A stretch of DNA of 64,000 bases from Cordia subcordata (Eukaryota > Streptophyta > Magnoliopsida > Boraginales > Cordiaceae), in assembly GCA_028554755.1 (NCBI GenBank), contig JAPTOF010000017.1:11803501-11867500 (forward strand). Direction: 5' to 3'. Under the pieces are notes generated by a model, which saw only the letters and a program-made list of their open reading frames with translations, was not told the origin of the DNA and did no database searches. A program made the translations under genes and the position numbers. The first letter of the stretch is position 1. The number at the start of each line of letters is the position of its first letter. Of the stretch, positions 11,994 through 25,400 are shown one piece after another.

Positions 11994-12673
11994 TGTAGAC
12001 GCTGGGATCTACAATCACGAACTCAAGACACTAACAACCTGCGAAATAGAAAGCAAGAAAGGCTGATAAGTCTTTGGCACCGGTGTGATGCTGGCCAAAG
12101 ACATTCCGATGCCCAAGTCAGTTATCGGAGGTGAGATATATGGCTATATAAAGGATAAGTCTGTATAAAAAGAAAAGTTGCTGGTGAACCTGAGAAGTCT
12201 AGTATATCTCAGTGTAAGGGTGTCTCCTTTTTCCTCATTCCAAGGGGTGTATTTATAATCAAGTCCCCCTATGAAAGCGTGTACAACTCTTCTATTATCC
12301 ATGTTGGTTTAACTAGATAGGCTCTACCGAAGTAACCAACATCTCCTTGGATGCTCCGGAGACTTCTGAGTTATCGTGTAGATAAACTAAACCTATCTGA
12401 AAGATATTATTCCCCTACGTGCTTATCTTTAGGAGTTGAGATAATATGGTGCGTGGTTTTATAAGTTAAGCATGCTAGACTCGTGCTTTGTGGTGAGATG
12501 GCGACCAATACGACCTCACTTGGGCCATACACACTAATGGGCCGTGACGCATCTGGAGGCCTTTGGGCCAAGCCAATTTTGACCACTACGCATAGAACAT
12601 GCTTAAGTAGTCAACTCTGGCGTATTTCGATCGTCAACTGTGTATGCATATAATAAAATAGCTTCATTCAACA
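11994..12673. mobile_element. candidate solo LTR
   Basis: A segment of about 680 bp starts TGTAGACGCTGGGATC and ends TTCATTCAACA. The left flank ends CATAG (11989-11993) and CATAG recurs at 12672-12676, overlapping the terminal CA. TATATAAAGG at about 12150 could be an LTR promoter box. The block GGCACCGGTGTGATGCTGGC resembles sequence I associate with plant retrotransposon ends, but this is memory only. There is no second copy and no coding domain in the window. Confidence 0.4.
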
Positions 12674-13602
12674 TAGACTCTATTGGACAAACGGAAAAAA
12701 CGTCCACATCTTAAGCAATCTGTGTAGAAAAACCTTATTAGGAAAAAGGTTAAAACTTTATTAGAAAAAAAAAAAGAACTCAGTGACACAAAAAATATTA
12801 GTTTCAGTATAAAAGTATAAATTAAATTTTGCCAAAAAAAAAAGTATAATTTTCCTCCCTTTATTACCTTATCGTACTAGCTTTTTTACCGACCGCGTCA
12901 AAGTGCAAATTTATTCGTGCCGACCAAAATTAAGAGTCTTGTTAAAAATCAACGAAAAGCTTTGAATTCGCTATTACTAACGTCAAGAAAAGTAAAATCT
13001 AGTGATATCCTCCACCTTCAAATGTTGACGCGTTGCTCAAGTGCTTAAAATGTCCGCCATCTGCTTTCCTTTTCCTAGGCATATAAAGTCAGCACCTTGA
13101 TGCCTTCCTATATAGACTATGAACAAGGGCAAGCCATCTTTTCAGAAAAAACAACCATGTTTTCTGGAATCAACTCATACATCCCACGTCTAATTCGTCA
13201 AGACATTTTAAAGCTAAGTTCCACTACATCACTACATTTCCTACTCAAACCTCTGAAGAAAAGATTAATTTATTTGCACATTTTAAGGATAATCTATTAT
13301 TTTTCAAATAAGGAGTGTTTCACTAAACGTAATATGTCATCATTTTTTCGTTTTGATCTCCATAAATGTCTTCGTAATAAGAGTTGAGGTCGAACGTGAC
13401 TCTTGACTTGATTTGATCTTAATCCCAAATTAGAGATTACAACTACCCTAATGCTCAGCATAAGAGATAGGTTACGCATCCAAAATTTGTTATTGGGTTT
13501 CGCTGATTTCCCTTATTACACAAAGTAAAAAAAAAACTTTTTATTAATCTTGACACGGGTTTGATCGTTTTGAACCATTTACTTTGTCGAACTGTGGAGC
13601 TT

Positions 13603-13609
13603 TTTATAA
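13603..13609 (+). promoter_or_regulatory. TATA box of the pectinesterase gene
   Basis: TTTATAAA lies about 45 bases before the ATG at 13654. This implies a very short leader of roughly 15 to 20 bases. Inferred from motif and spacing. Confidence 0.5.
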
Positions 13610-13653
13610 AGGGACCTTAAGGGGAAAAGCAAAATCACTATTAGCAACCTTGA

Positions 13654-15223
13654 ATGGATTCTATAAGCCAATACACTCTACTAGGTACACTCAGGCCTAA
13701 CAATAGTAGTATTAGTCGCACCAAGATTTGCTTTTTGTTTACAATTGTTGCAGTAGCCCTTTCAGCTGGCTTTGTAGTAGCAGAGCTGTTCAAATTTAGC
13801 AGGAGGCCTCATGTATCATCCCCTAAACATTTATGTCGCCATGCCCAAGACCCAGAGAGATGCCTCGCTTTGATCTCAAAAGCAGTTCCTGATTCTGGGG
13901 TTAAACAGCTCGACGAAGCTGTAGTATTACAGAAGTTCTTGATCAATTATGTTCATCAAATGGAAGATGCTGCTGTTAAAACGAAAACGATTTTGTATGA
14001 GATCAATCAGCAGAATGAGCAAGGAGCTTTATCGGATTGCTTAGAGCTAATGGATTTGTCCATTGATAGAGTGAATGATTCAGTTCTAGCTCTAGCCAAT
14101 TGGAGTGGCTTGTCAAAAGCCAATGAACAGGCATGGCTTGGTGCTGTGTTGACTAATCATGTCACCTGCTTGGATGGGCTTCATCTGCTGGGCAGAAAAT
14201 TTTTAGCAACTGCTATGGAGGATTTGATCTCAAGAGGAAAGGCGTCCCTGGCTATGCTGGCCGTGGTGTCGGCTTCAGATGATGAAATGCTCAAGATCAA
14301 GCCGGTGAAGGCGAAGTTTCCGGCATGGGTTACTTCGGGGGACGTGAAACTGCTGGAAAGTAGAGGGAAGGACATCGCAGCCGATGCCGTGGTGGCGCGG
14401 GACGGGTCAGGGGACTACAAGACTGTAGCAGAAGCAGTTGCAGCAGCACCTGATGATAGCAAGAAACGGTATGTGATCTATGTGAAAAAGGGTATGTATA
14501 AGGAGAATGTTGAAGTGACTAAGAAGAAGAAGAATTTGATGATTGTTGGTGATGGAATGGAGTTTACTGTTATCACTGGTAATTTAAACGTTGTTGATGG
14601 ATCAACTACCCTCAAATCTGCCACCCTTGGTAAGTGACACAGCTTCAATTCATTGCTTTTCAATGGAAATCTTCTTTACCAACTCTGCAAAACGCACGAG
14701 ACCCTACTATTGTTTGCTGCGGGTAGCAATACCAGATTAGAAAAAAGTGGTGATTTTTGATTGGCCTAGGGAGATCCTTCTGTGCTTATTCGTCCTTTTT
14801 TTAGATTTTTCTTCAATTGCACGTTTCTAGCAAATCTCCATATGATCTTGCTATTACAATATGCCCAAAAAATGAATGCTTAGCTAGTGCTTTTATACTT
14901 AGTACTTTGTATGGACGTTTTTAAGTTTTTGTGTTTTTTAGTTTTTTTAAAATATTTATAGATATAATTTTTTATTATTTTTAGATTTTTGTGTTTTTTC
15001 TAATTTTTTTTAAATATTTATAAAAATTAATTTTAGTAAATTTTTATTTTTATTTTTTAATTAAGATATGATGCATAAATTAATTAAATTAATGAGTTTT
15101 TTTTTAACTTTATTACTTTAAATTCATTAAAAAAAATATATAGGTGGTGTATAAATATAATTAAATATCTTGTAATTCTATTACAATGATGAGGTTAAGA
15201 AGTGATGTATAAATGTAATTAAA

Positions 15224-15265
<42 letters not shown>

Positions 15266-16086
15266 GTAATAATATTAAAGATATAATTTATGATAACTTG
15301 GCAAATAAATGGGTATTGATGTGTTACCTTCTTTGAACTCTTTTGGATTTAATTTTTATATGTATATAGATATAGATGTTATACTTTTTCTGATCCCCTT
15401 TTTAAACAAAAATCATATATGCATATTTTTTTACTGTAGCGGCTGTGGCTGATGGATTTATATTACAAGACATTTGCATCCAAAATACAGCAGGGCCAGA
15501 GAAGCACCAAGCAATGGCACTTAGAGTTGGGGCTGACCAATCTGTAATCAATCGTTGTCGTATAGATGCTTACCAAGATACTCTCTATGCTCACTCCCTG
15601 AGACAATTCTACAAGGACTGCTATGTCACCGGAACCATTGATTTCATCTTCGGTAACGCAGCAGTGGTTTTTCAGAACTGCAAACTCGTAGCCCAGAAAC
15701 CCTTGAAAAACCAGAAGAATATGATCACTGCACAAGGCCGAACGGACCCAAATCAGAACACTGGAATTTCCATCCTGTACTGTGACATAATAGCCAGTCC
15801 TGATCTTGAACTTGTCAAGAGTTCATTCCCAACATTTCTGGGCCGGCCCTGGAAGGAGTATTCCAAGACTGTAGTGATGGAATCATATATCGGTGATCAC
15901 ATTGATCCAGTTGGTTGGGCGCCTTGGAATGGAGACTTTGCCTTCAACACAATGTTTTATGGAGAGTATATGAATAGAGGGCCAGGCGCAGGCACTAGAA
16001 AGAGAGTGAATTGGCCTGGTTTTCATGTCATTACTAACCCTGCTAAGGTGATGAAATTCACGTTGGCGGAGCTGATTATGGGATAG
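13654..16086 (+). CDS. PME: pectin methylesterase with N-terminal inhibitor (PMEI) domain
   Basis: Exons 13654-14629 and 15440-16086 join in phase (ACCCTTG|GTAAGT and TTACTGTAG|CGGCT), giving 540 residues. Residues 1-45 hold a hydrophobic signal-anchor ([20 protein letters not shown]). A PMEI domain with its paired cysteines covers about 55-205. The mature type-I esterase runs from about 235 to the end. It removes methyl esters from cell-wall homogalacturonan. Motifs are GMYKE at 280-284, QAMALR with Q349, YQDTLY with Q371 and D372, DFIFG with D393, and LGRPW with R461. The spacing of these five residues (22, 1, 21, 68) equals that of the known active-site residues Q113, Q135, D136, D157 and R225 of carrot PME, so the enzyme should be active. 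A standard RRLL/RKLL cleavage site is not obvious between the domains; VKLLESR lies near the expected place. The 810-bp intron is very AT-rich. Confidence 0.96.
14921..15040. repeat. tandem duplication in the PME intron, period about 60 bp
   Basis: GTGTTTTTTAG.. at 14931 and GTGTTTTTTCT.. at 14991 head two similar T-rich units, each followed by AAATATTTATA. It is diverged simple-type sequence with no evident function. Confidence 0.6.
15229..15263. repeat. (AT)n microsatellite in the PME intron
   Basis: An uninterrupted AT dinucleotide run of about 17 repeats. Confidence 0.95.
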
Positions 16087-17440
16087 GGAGTGGCTGAGAT
16101 CCACCGGAGTTGAATTCATTGAAGGATTATGAATTTGGAAAATCTTTCTTATTAATGTACCACCTTCATAATCTATTGAATATATGTGTTAAGAAAATCT
16201 AGTTCCAGCTTAGAGTTGGCAGTTGATAGTGGATGTGTTGTTGACGAAACAAGGAAAGTTACTCATGATCAAGAATCAATAGAATTTTACCTTCAATATT
16301 ACTTTTGACATCATGGTTGGCATATCTAATTGAGAAGTTTCCGAAAATGTGATTAGCTAATGGCCTACCTTAGGGTTGGATGAGCAATATTCGAAATAGG
16401 CTTAAGTTTTTGCAGTGTAAGGGCGCCCCACTTTAGGGAATAGGTTAAAAAAATTTATAATGTCTTTTAGCTTTAGAGAGTTTTTCCGACCAAATAAAAA
16501 AGAATGATAATAATAGGAAAAGTTGTATAATAAGGGCTCGTTGGGATTGGTTTTTTTTTAAAAATCGTTTTTTTAACAGCTTTTAAAAAATAATTTTTTT
16601 TAGAAGTTGAAAAATCTGGTTTCTAAAAAAAATTGTATTTGAACTATTTTCAGAGTTTCAGTTTTTTTGGAAATCAAATCAAATAGTTATTGCAAATTTA
16701 ACCTAACTTTTTCAGAAAAAAAAAAGTACTTTTTTTAAAAAACAAGCCAATCCAAACAGGTCTTAAGTACAATTTATATCATGTTCTTTCATCATCATAT
16801 TTTTTCATATTTCTCTATCTTTATTCACAATATTAATATTATTTATTTAAAATATTAATACTGTTTGTTCACAATATTAATAATATGTAGAGTTGTGAAT
16901 AATTTAATTAATATGTTTTTAACAATTTTTACACTATTTATTCATAAATTTCATAATTTCATAATTTTTGTTTATTAAAAATACACAATACTTAACTGGT
17001 ACACTATGATATAACTCCCATCCACAACTAAACAAGACGCCTGCTATAAAAATTATTCTGGGGCGGGGGGCCTGCAACGTCATAAAACGACGACGTTTAT
17101 CATGTCCTCGTGGCCAAAAACAACTCCTTTTCCCTCTAAAACGCTCGGCTAATTTTGCCTCCGATTATCACTTCTCCCTTTGAAGGTACCCTTACCCCAT
17201 CGTTTTCATAGCAAAATCTTCAATCAAGAAAAGACTAATTACTATTATTATTAATCGCTCGAATTAATCCTTTTCTTTAATATCATAAACCCTAAATTTC
17301 ACTCATACTTATTTGATTCTCTTAATTTTTCAAAATTGAATCAGAGTGATTTGATTGACAGAAGATAAGCTGCATGCACTGTTTATTTGCAGAGAAGGGC
17401 CTCAAATTTGTTAAATTTTGAGTTTTTTGAACCCCAAAAG
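16087..17440. other. spacer between PME and DDRGK1
   Basis: It contains the PME 3' UTR, a MITE (16534-16763), AT-rich sequence with repeated ACAATATTAATA-type motifs near 16830-16890, and the DDRGK1 promoter and leader (about 17,100-17,440). No gene was seen. A short GC-rich patch with GACGACG lies at 17,060-17,100, just upstream of the DDRGK1 leader. Confidence 0.6.
16534..16763. mobile_element. Tourist-like MITE, copy 2
   Basis: The ends are GGGCTCGTTGGGATTGG on the left and, in reverse complement, AGACCTGTTTGGATTGG on the right. TAA flanks both ends (16531-16533 and 16764-16766), the 3-bp target duplication expected for PIF/Harbinger elements. The A/T-rich interior has no coding capacity. 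Related copies lie in introns of the GRAS and TBC genes. Confidence 0.7.
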
Positions 17441-20400
17441 ATGGAGGATATATTTGTGGCAATACTCTCAATGCTTCTTGTGATGGCTTTAATCCCGCTT
17501 TATCTGTGGAAACGCCGGTCGGATTCTCGCTCTACTCATGAACATGAAGATGCACCTCAGGTAACTTCAAATTTTTATGTGAATTGATTTAATTTCGAAG
17601 ATTGTTTTACCATTTTAGTCGAAGTCTTAGATGTCTCAAAGAATTATGCTTTCAATATTATTTTTGATGTCAGGATTAGCATTTTCTTCGTTTTTCAATT
17701 AGATAGATTCATGTTCTGACCCCCCAAAAATTAGATATATTCAAGCTCATGCTGAAAGTTATGTACTTTATTTATGTTAAAGGTCGAAAAAGGCAAAATT
17801 GCGTGTTAGACCTGATTAATATTAAATAATTAATAAGAACATGACAAAGAAATAATAGGATAAAGATTGTTAGATTTTCACAGCAGTAGTTCAACTTGTA
17901 GTTTTGAAAAACCGTCGAGGATCTCTAGACTTTGATATTTATTTTGTTTTAATTTATTTTGGATTATAGAAAGCTTCGGGTATTTTGTTGAGCTAAAAGG
18001 GAGATTTTTCTTTTTTTGTGTGTTCTCTATTTGATACTTTCATTTTAATATTGTGTTCTTTTGCGATCTTAGGTTAGACAAAGGGACACAGTGGTCAGGG
18101 GAGGTGGAACTGGTAATCGCCGTATGCGTAGAAGAACTGCTTCTTCTGCTGCCAGCACATCCTCAGCTGCTGCAACTGTGGAAGGTTTCTTATTTTTCAT
18201 ATTGTCTCCAATTTGCATTTGATTTTTGCTACAGAATATGGTATTATTAAGCCTTTAGTAGCTAAGGATGGTTAAGGTTCTATATATAATTAGTTTCAGC
18301 AGTGAATATAATTGTTTTAAGTTTTCAAAGTAAAAGTTCTTTTGCTGTAGATCCCCTTTAATCCTTGACTTATTCAAGTAAGCCCTTGCTAACTTCCACC
18401 CAGTGCCGGTGGCAGGCAGGTGAGTTCATGGGCATGGTTATGGGTTGGGGTGAGTTGCTTGTGTTTGAAGGGTAGGACAAGAATTTGGAAAAACCCTCAC
18501 AAATTAAGTTGGCTCTGAATACAGACTTCCAATTTTAGGTGTTCTCTTTTTTTAATCTGCACAGTGTTCTTTCAAGAAAAGGTTCCTTCCCTCATTATCA
18601 TGATGAAAGTTTTGATTTACTGCAAAGTACTAAGTAAGAGTAATCCTTGAAATGCCCGATGGATGCAGAAACTGCTGATGAAAGTGATGATGAAGCTGGT
18701 GGAGATGGATATTACACTGCTAAAGCATCAAAGAGAAAGGAGAAGAAACGACAAGAACGTGATGCTCAAAGACAGGTATGGACCGTTACAATTCTTTGAC
18801 TTTAATCAGTTGCGCTACATAGAGATCTCTTGTTACTGCCCTTTGTGTGATCACTTGGTGTTTTGAGAAAATATGCATAGGTTACTATGTGATTAATCAT
18901 CTTGACGCTGAAAATTGCATTGCTTAGTCGAAACCTGTCTTTTAGTTTGGCTGCCATCAGTAATGTTACTTTGTAGAAGTCTTATTGACTGTTTTGAAAG
19001 GCTGAAGAGGCTGCTCGTGAATCAAGGAGAACAAAACAAGATCGCTATGAAGAAATGAGGAGGAGGAAGGATGAGGAGCGAGAAGCTCGAGAACGACAAC
19101 TGGTTAGTTAGTTAAGACATGTAGAGTTTCCTGAAAGTATTAATTGTCTTGTTCCCACCAAGCATTTTGGACATGATTTATCCAGGAGGAAGAAGCCAAA
19201 GCTCAACAAGCTAAGGAGGAAGAAGCTGCTGCATTAGAGTTTGAGAAATGGAAAGGGGCATTTTCAGTTGATGATGAAGGCACTGCAGAAAATGAAGTCC
19301 AAGATGGAAACCAAGACCTGCTAGCTGAGTTTGTGGAATACATCAAGGTATTTTTAAGTTCAAGTTAAAAATAGTTGATTTCCTGATGGGAGAATGTATG
19401 TTATCTATGAACTTAGCATCTTTGTTGACGGGATTCAGTTGGTTGAATGTCAGACTTCAAAAGAATGTGTTATAGTCATCTGATCCCTCTTAAACCCTTT
19501 TATGATCTTGCAGAAACACAAGTGCATTCCGCTGGAAGATCTTGCTGCAGAATTCAAGTTACGAACTCAGGTACCCCAAAATGCACTACTCTTCACCTTC
19601 TTTCTTTATTTGTATAACAGCTGCAAGATGGGTATAGTTAATTTGGAGGACTACTTCTCTCTTGTCAAGGATATAAACACTAATGACAATTTTGTTGTGA
19701 TATGTGGTAGTTGCTGATCCTGGACTTTTCTTACTAATGGATCATAATATTTTGTTGATGCAGGAATGTATCAACCGGATCACCTCGCTGGAAAACATGG
19801 GTATGGTTTTCCCCTCCATGTGTATGCATATAATTCTGCTGTTATGTTTTTGTATCGCTAATAATATGCGGTTTCATTATATACTATTCATTCAACCTCA
19901 CTTCTCAAATAGTTAGTAACCTTCTCTCCGTTATCTAGCCTACTAGCTTATATCTTATGTTCCCTCGTGGCAAAATCTTTATGTTCAGAGTCTGGAAAAC
20001 TTTTTCTTTTACATGATAAGGTTTTCTTTTATCACTTCAACCTGTAAAATGTATATACTATATATCATGCTTTTCACTCATCTAAAAATTCAATCTGCTT
20101 ATCCAGCTTATTTTTGTTTTTCCCCTTGTATACTAAGATATATTAATCCATCTTTCTGATTATTCTTCCAGTTTGCATTTTTCTTTTTTCTGTTTCTTAA
20201 ATTTAGGTTTTCTTAATGCACTTGATTGAACTTACATGGTTCGAGTAACAGTTCCTTTATGTTTTCCTTTAGCTCTTAATTAATATTCTCGTGATTGACG
20301 TGAGCATGCATTATGTAACCAGGGAGACTATCTGGTGTCATGGATGATAGAGGAAAATACATATACATCTCACTGGAAGAAATGAAAGCGGTTGCCGATT

Positions 20401-20528
20401 ACATCAAGCGTGAGGGTAGGGTCAGTATCTCACACCTAGCTAGCAAGTCCAACCAATTCATAGATCTGGAGCCAAAGGCACAGTTTCTGGAAGATATCAG
20501 CGGTGCAGAGGAAATTGCAGCTTCTTGA
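17441..20528 (+). CDS. DDRGK1: DDRGK domain-containing protein 1 (UFBP1), ufmylation factor
   Basis: Eight exons (17441-17560, 18073-18184, 18669-18775, 19001-19102, 19186-19347, 19514-19570, 19764-19800, 20323-20528) join in phase to a 300-residue protein, the usual length in plants. Residues 3-22 form a membrane anchor ([20 protein letters not shown]) followed by basic WKRR. An acidic stretch ([10 protein letters not shown]) and a long charged, coiled-coil region ([33 protein letters not shown]) run to about residue 170. The DDRGK winged-helix domain fills the C-terminus, with the name motif at 240-244 ([15 protein letters not shown]). In animals this ER membrane protein scaffolds the UFM1 ligase UFL1 in ER quality control and ER-phagy; a similar plant role is inferred by family. 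The start at 17441 is chosen because it opens directly into the anchor. Confidence 0.96.
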
Positions 20529-20881
20529 TATTGGCTATGTTTCACCTTGACTTTGTTGACGCGAGGAACTATGATAGTGCAACATGTCACAAATGACTTT
20601 TTAAGGGAAATGATCTTGAAATCTGACTTACTGGAGAATTAGGTCATGGTTTGTGGTGAATCATTCTGAATGCATACTCCATGATCTCTTCAAGAAGCAA
20701 TAGCTACACTTTGTGAGTTGTGAATATTGGTCTTAGTTCAGATAAAAAGCTATATGGTTTTTCATGTGTATCTTATGGATCAACAACCAATAGGAGATGC
20801 TGCATCAAGTATTCAAGCTTTCTCTAAAAACAGCTATTTTCATAATAAAAGAACAAAATATCTGTATTCTTATGTATTATG

Positions 20882-20922
<41 letters not shown>

Positions 20923-22487
20923 CGTTTCAGTGTTTTAATACACGGTTGCAAATGAATAATAATCACCTTTATAAAGTCTAGATGTTTTGTTTTTAGCAAC
21001 TGGTTTGCTTAATGTTAGAAATATTAATATATAAAATAAAACTGAAATCACATCACTAATTTTTAGAGCTAGATGAAATAACAAAAAACAAACTTCTATT
21101 AGTTAATTAACGTTATCGTTTCAATTAGCTTCATACTAATTTGAGAAGATCAATTCACTTTTTGATTGGCATATAAATGGAACTCTCAGAGATGTCCAGA
21201 AAAACAATAATCAAATTTGAGACGTTAACAATCAGACACCTACCGATGAGCCTCGCCATGACCAAATGCAGCATTGAGTTTGAACCCCTAGTTAAGCTCA
21301 TAAAATCGTTTAAATACTTTTACATATTCTATACCAAAAAATTTAATTTATATACACTATAACATTTGTATCTACAGATACACGTACGTATATATCAATT
21401 TTGCCACGATGCAGTATTTTGTAGATTTAAAGTTGCATTTATTTCTTTTTTTTTTTAATTTGTCATTAGCTTCGTTTAATTTTAAATTGAGGTCTCTTGA
21501 TTAAGCCAACTAGCCGTTCTTCACAAGCATACAACTGCAATAAGGAAAATTCTCATTCTGATCAGTTGTATTCCAGCTGTAATTTCTCATCATCTATTGC
21601 CAGCATAATTGACAAATTGTGGCAGAAATTACGTGCATACAAATTAATAATTATCATTTAAAGGTGATCCCCGTAAATATTCATAATTTTCAGTCAATTA
21701 ACATTCCAAGTGGTTTGTTGTATCGTTAAAACAATTTTATTCCTACTCTATTTCAGTTTAATCTAAAAATGCTTATCTTAATGCAAAATGGTTAATGGAA
21801 AACAGATATAGAATATGTATGTGGTCTTTCCATGCATCGCACGGATACTTCAAAATATATATATATATATACTTACGGAGCCCAAGCTGAATCCCTTGTT
21901 AATTCATCTGAATTAGATACAAAAACAGACTTATATTAGTTGTTCTCGTAGAATTATTGATGACCCTGCAAGTCAAATGTCCTTGTTGACTACTTTTTGA
22001 TACAAAAAAAAAAAAAAAAAAATCTAACTTTAGTAGAATTGGCCATGCAAGAACAAACAACACGTCTGCTTCCTCGTACATATAGAGTGTATGTTCATCG
22101 GCATGCAAGAACAAACACAAAATATATTTAACGACCTCTCAACACCAAACTTATTTTCGTATAATTTATGTCTTTACCTCTCTAATCGGAAACAAACCTT
22201 AAAAATAAGGGGAAGAGAATTGCCTTGAAAAGGTCCATTAGTTTTCTCTTTTATTTCTAAGCCACTAGTTAACACTACGTTTTCACCGGAGCATTTTCAT
22301 TATTCCATTTATCAGTTCTCACGTCGTACTTCACGGCACCATTCTTTAATTAAATATATCACTAGTTCCATCTTCAATTTCTTTTTTTTTTCTTTATTTT
22401 TAAGAAATAGGCCGCTAGATTAATTTTAGGTTAGGAATTAGATTAATTAGATACTGCATTAGATACGTAGGCAATAGTTTGCTATAC
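20529..22487. other. spacer between DDRGK1 and the COBRA-like gene
   Basis: DDRGK1 3' UTR, then AT-rich sequence with an (AT)n run (20883-20919) and a shorter one (21858-21871). No gene or recognisable transposon was found. The last part is the COBL promoter and leader. Confidence 0.6.
20883..20919. repeat. (AT)n microsatellite
   Basis: An uninterrupted AT run of about 18 repeats downstream of DDRGK1. Confidence 0.95.
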
Positions 22488-25400
22488 ATGAAGAAGATCA
22501 TCTCGAAATGCTTCTCACGCGTTGTTTGTCTAATCTTGTTATGTTATTGCATCCAATTAAAATGCAACGCCCAAGACTATGATGACGCGCCGGCTCCTCC
22601 GGCCGAGCTACCACCGGAGCAAGCAAACTGCAATGGAATATTCCTGACGTACAGCAACCAGGGACACGAGAAAATTGTTCCACTCGTCAAAAATGTGACT
22701 GCACAGGTATTAGAGTTACTACCTCATTTAAAAATTTTAAATTCATAGAAAAGATATTCGTATATTTATTTATTGTATTAATATATTCACTCACGTGCTG
22801 ACAGAATTTGTTTTTGAACATTGCATGCATGACAATCTTAATGTTTTTAAATGAGTGGTGCTCTGTTTGGTTTCTAAGCTTTGTTTCCATCTCATCTAAA
22901 TGTTTTAGCTTGTAAGAAAAATATTTATGTATTTATTTATTGTATTAATAATAGGCATGGTCGTTCGAGTCCATGGCGACGATTGTGAACATGGGAGCTA
23001 TTGAGCTCAAAACGTGGAAGATGAAGATAGGGTTTCAGTACAATGAGCTTCTGGTCTCTGTCGACGGCGCCGTGGTGGTCGGAGGGGGCGATAGTTACCC
23101 TATTCGCGTCAACAAGAACGGAACGGTGTTGGCGGGGTTTCCGAAGACGGATCTGGAGACCGCCATAGACACCGCCGGAGATTTCGAGCAAATGCAGGCG
23201 CAGGTGAATATAAAGGGTACAGCTTTCGGGTTGAAGAAGACTGTTGCTCCCATGCCTAGGACAATTTCTCTGGCCAATGATGGGTTTAGATGCCCTGGAG
23301 CAACAAGAAAGGGTGAGTTGTTTGTCCAAACTGCACGCCATTAGAATGTTAATTAGTGAATTATACAAATTTATAGTTTTATCTAAAAGTTTAAGTTGAT
23401 AGTTAAAAATAAATGTACTTGTAAAACCAAATAACTTTAAGGGTAGAATGCATGTTATCTTCCATGATTTGTCTAAGTAATTGATTAATCCTATGCTTTA
23501 AAACTTATCTCTCCATACTTTTGAACAAGTGGCACATAATTTCTTACTCTAGTGTTTTCATCATAATTAACTTATTCTATGTACATTGTATGTATGCAAT
23601 ATATATATGAGTGTTAAACTTGCAATGTACTATATAATTGTACAAAAATACCATTATTTTCAAGTAATAACATTCAAATGACAACGAAAAGATTAGGAGA
23701 TTGTGCCATCTTTTGAAAAGTATAGAGAGATAATGTGACAAGTTTTAAAAATAGAGGACATAATCAGTAAAATAATGAACAAACCACATAAGATAATTAA
23801 CTAATAAAACAAATTACAACAAGGAGGTAACATGCCACCTTTTGAAACCACAAGAGAGTAATTTAATACATTTTAAAAGACTGAAAAAATAATCAACTAA
23901 TTATACAAACTACAAAATAATGTGCATTTTATTCTAACTTTAAACATGAGTCATATACAATGTTTTGCTATTAATTTCCAGGATATGATTTTTAACGGTA
24001 ATAAGTCATTGCTGGCTTATATTAACATTGATTCTATATCATGTATACGTTTTTGCAGCATCGTATATGCATGTATGCTGTACCAAGGATCCCAAGTTCA
24101 AAACCAAGAATATGACAATCAAGTTTTTGCCTCGACAAAATGGAGACATCTCCTTCACATACGATGTTCTTCAAGCTTATGAGAACAAGTATCTAGCCCA
24201 AGTCACCATTGATAACAATCATCCACTGGGTCGTCTTGATCACTGGAATCTCACATGGGAATGGATGAGAAATGAGTTCATTTACAGCATGAGGGGAGCT
24301 TATACTCACGAAAGGGACCCTTCTGTTTGCATTTATGGACCTCAAGGGACGTATTATCAGGACTTTGATTTTAGTCCGGTCCAGAGCTGCGAGAAGAAGC
24401 CGCTGATATCCGATCTTCCGCCGGAGAAGGAAAATGATGACAAGCTTGGGAAATTGCCTGACTGCTGCAAGGACGGCGTGCTTTTGCCCACCACGATGAA
24501 TGCAAGCCTGGCGGTCGCGATGTTCCAGATGGAAGTCTTCAAGCTTCCGCCTGATTTGAACCGGACCGCGATGAGCCCGCCCCAGAATTGGAAGATTGTT
24601 GGCCGTTTGAACCCGAGTTACTTGTGTGGTCCTCCGATTAGAGTTGATCCGACTGAGTTTCCGGACCCGAACGGCCTTGATGCGACGGCTTCTGCTATAG
24701 CGAGCTGGCAGATAACATGTAACATGACTAGGCCGAAGCCGAGGCAGAACAAATGCTGCGTTTCGTTCTCTGCTTACTATGCTGACTCTGTTGTCCCCTG
24801 CAGCACTTGCGCCTGCGGCTGTGGAGACGTAAACACGGCGCGCTGCAATGCGAACGCGCCTGCGTTGCCTCTACCGCCTGAAACTCTCCTGGTGCCTTTC
24901 GACAACAGGACCGAGAAGGCGAAAGCCTGGTTCAGAATCATGAACAAAAACAAACCGTTGCCTAAGAAACTGCCCTGCCCGGACAATTGTGGGATGAGCA
25001 TTAATTGGCACGTTGACACCGATTATAAAACCGGATGGACCGCAAGGATCACTTTGTTCAACTGGCAAGAAGAGCCTTTCGCCAACTGGTTTGGTGCAAT
25101 CCAGATGAACAAAGCCTACGCGGGTTATCAAAATGTCTATTCTTTTAATGGCACGAAGCTACCGAACAGCAATAACTTGAAGAACATCATCTTCATGCAA
25201 GGCTTGCCTGGCTTGAATTACTTGGTGGGACTTGTTAATGGGACCCACCCTGAGAGGGACCCACCAGTGCCTGGAAAGCAGCAATCTGTGATCTCATTCT
25301 TGAAGAAGCACACGCACGGCATTAACGTTGCAGCTGGTGATGGTTTCCCTTCAAAAATGTTCTTCAACGGCGAAGAGTGTGCACTTCCATCACAGCTCCC

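Larger units (their letters stand above)
9471..13602. other. transposon-rich spacer before the pectinesterase gene
   Basis: No gene was found. The stretch contains a run of 14 G at 9506-9519, a trinucleotide-rich patch at 9600-9670 (GATGATGAT, CTACTACTA), a large inverted-repeat element, a tandem duplication and a candidate solo LTR, listed separately. The remainder, including about 12,700-13,600, is AT-rich with no recognisable feature before the PME promoter. Confidence 0.6.

Noticed and set aside
22937..23368. 143-residue minus-strand frame opposite COBL exon 2
   Set aside because: It is a shadow of the GC-richer coding exon on the other strand, without family similarity.
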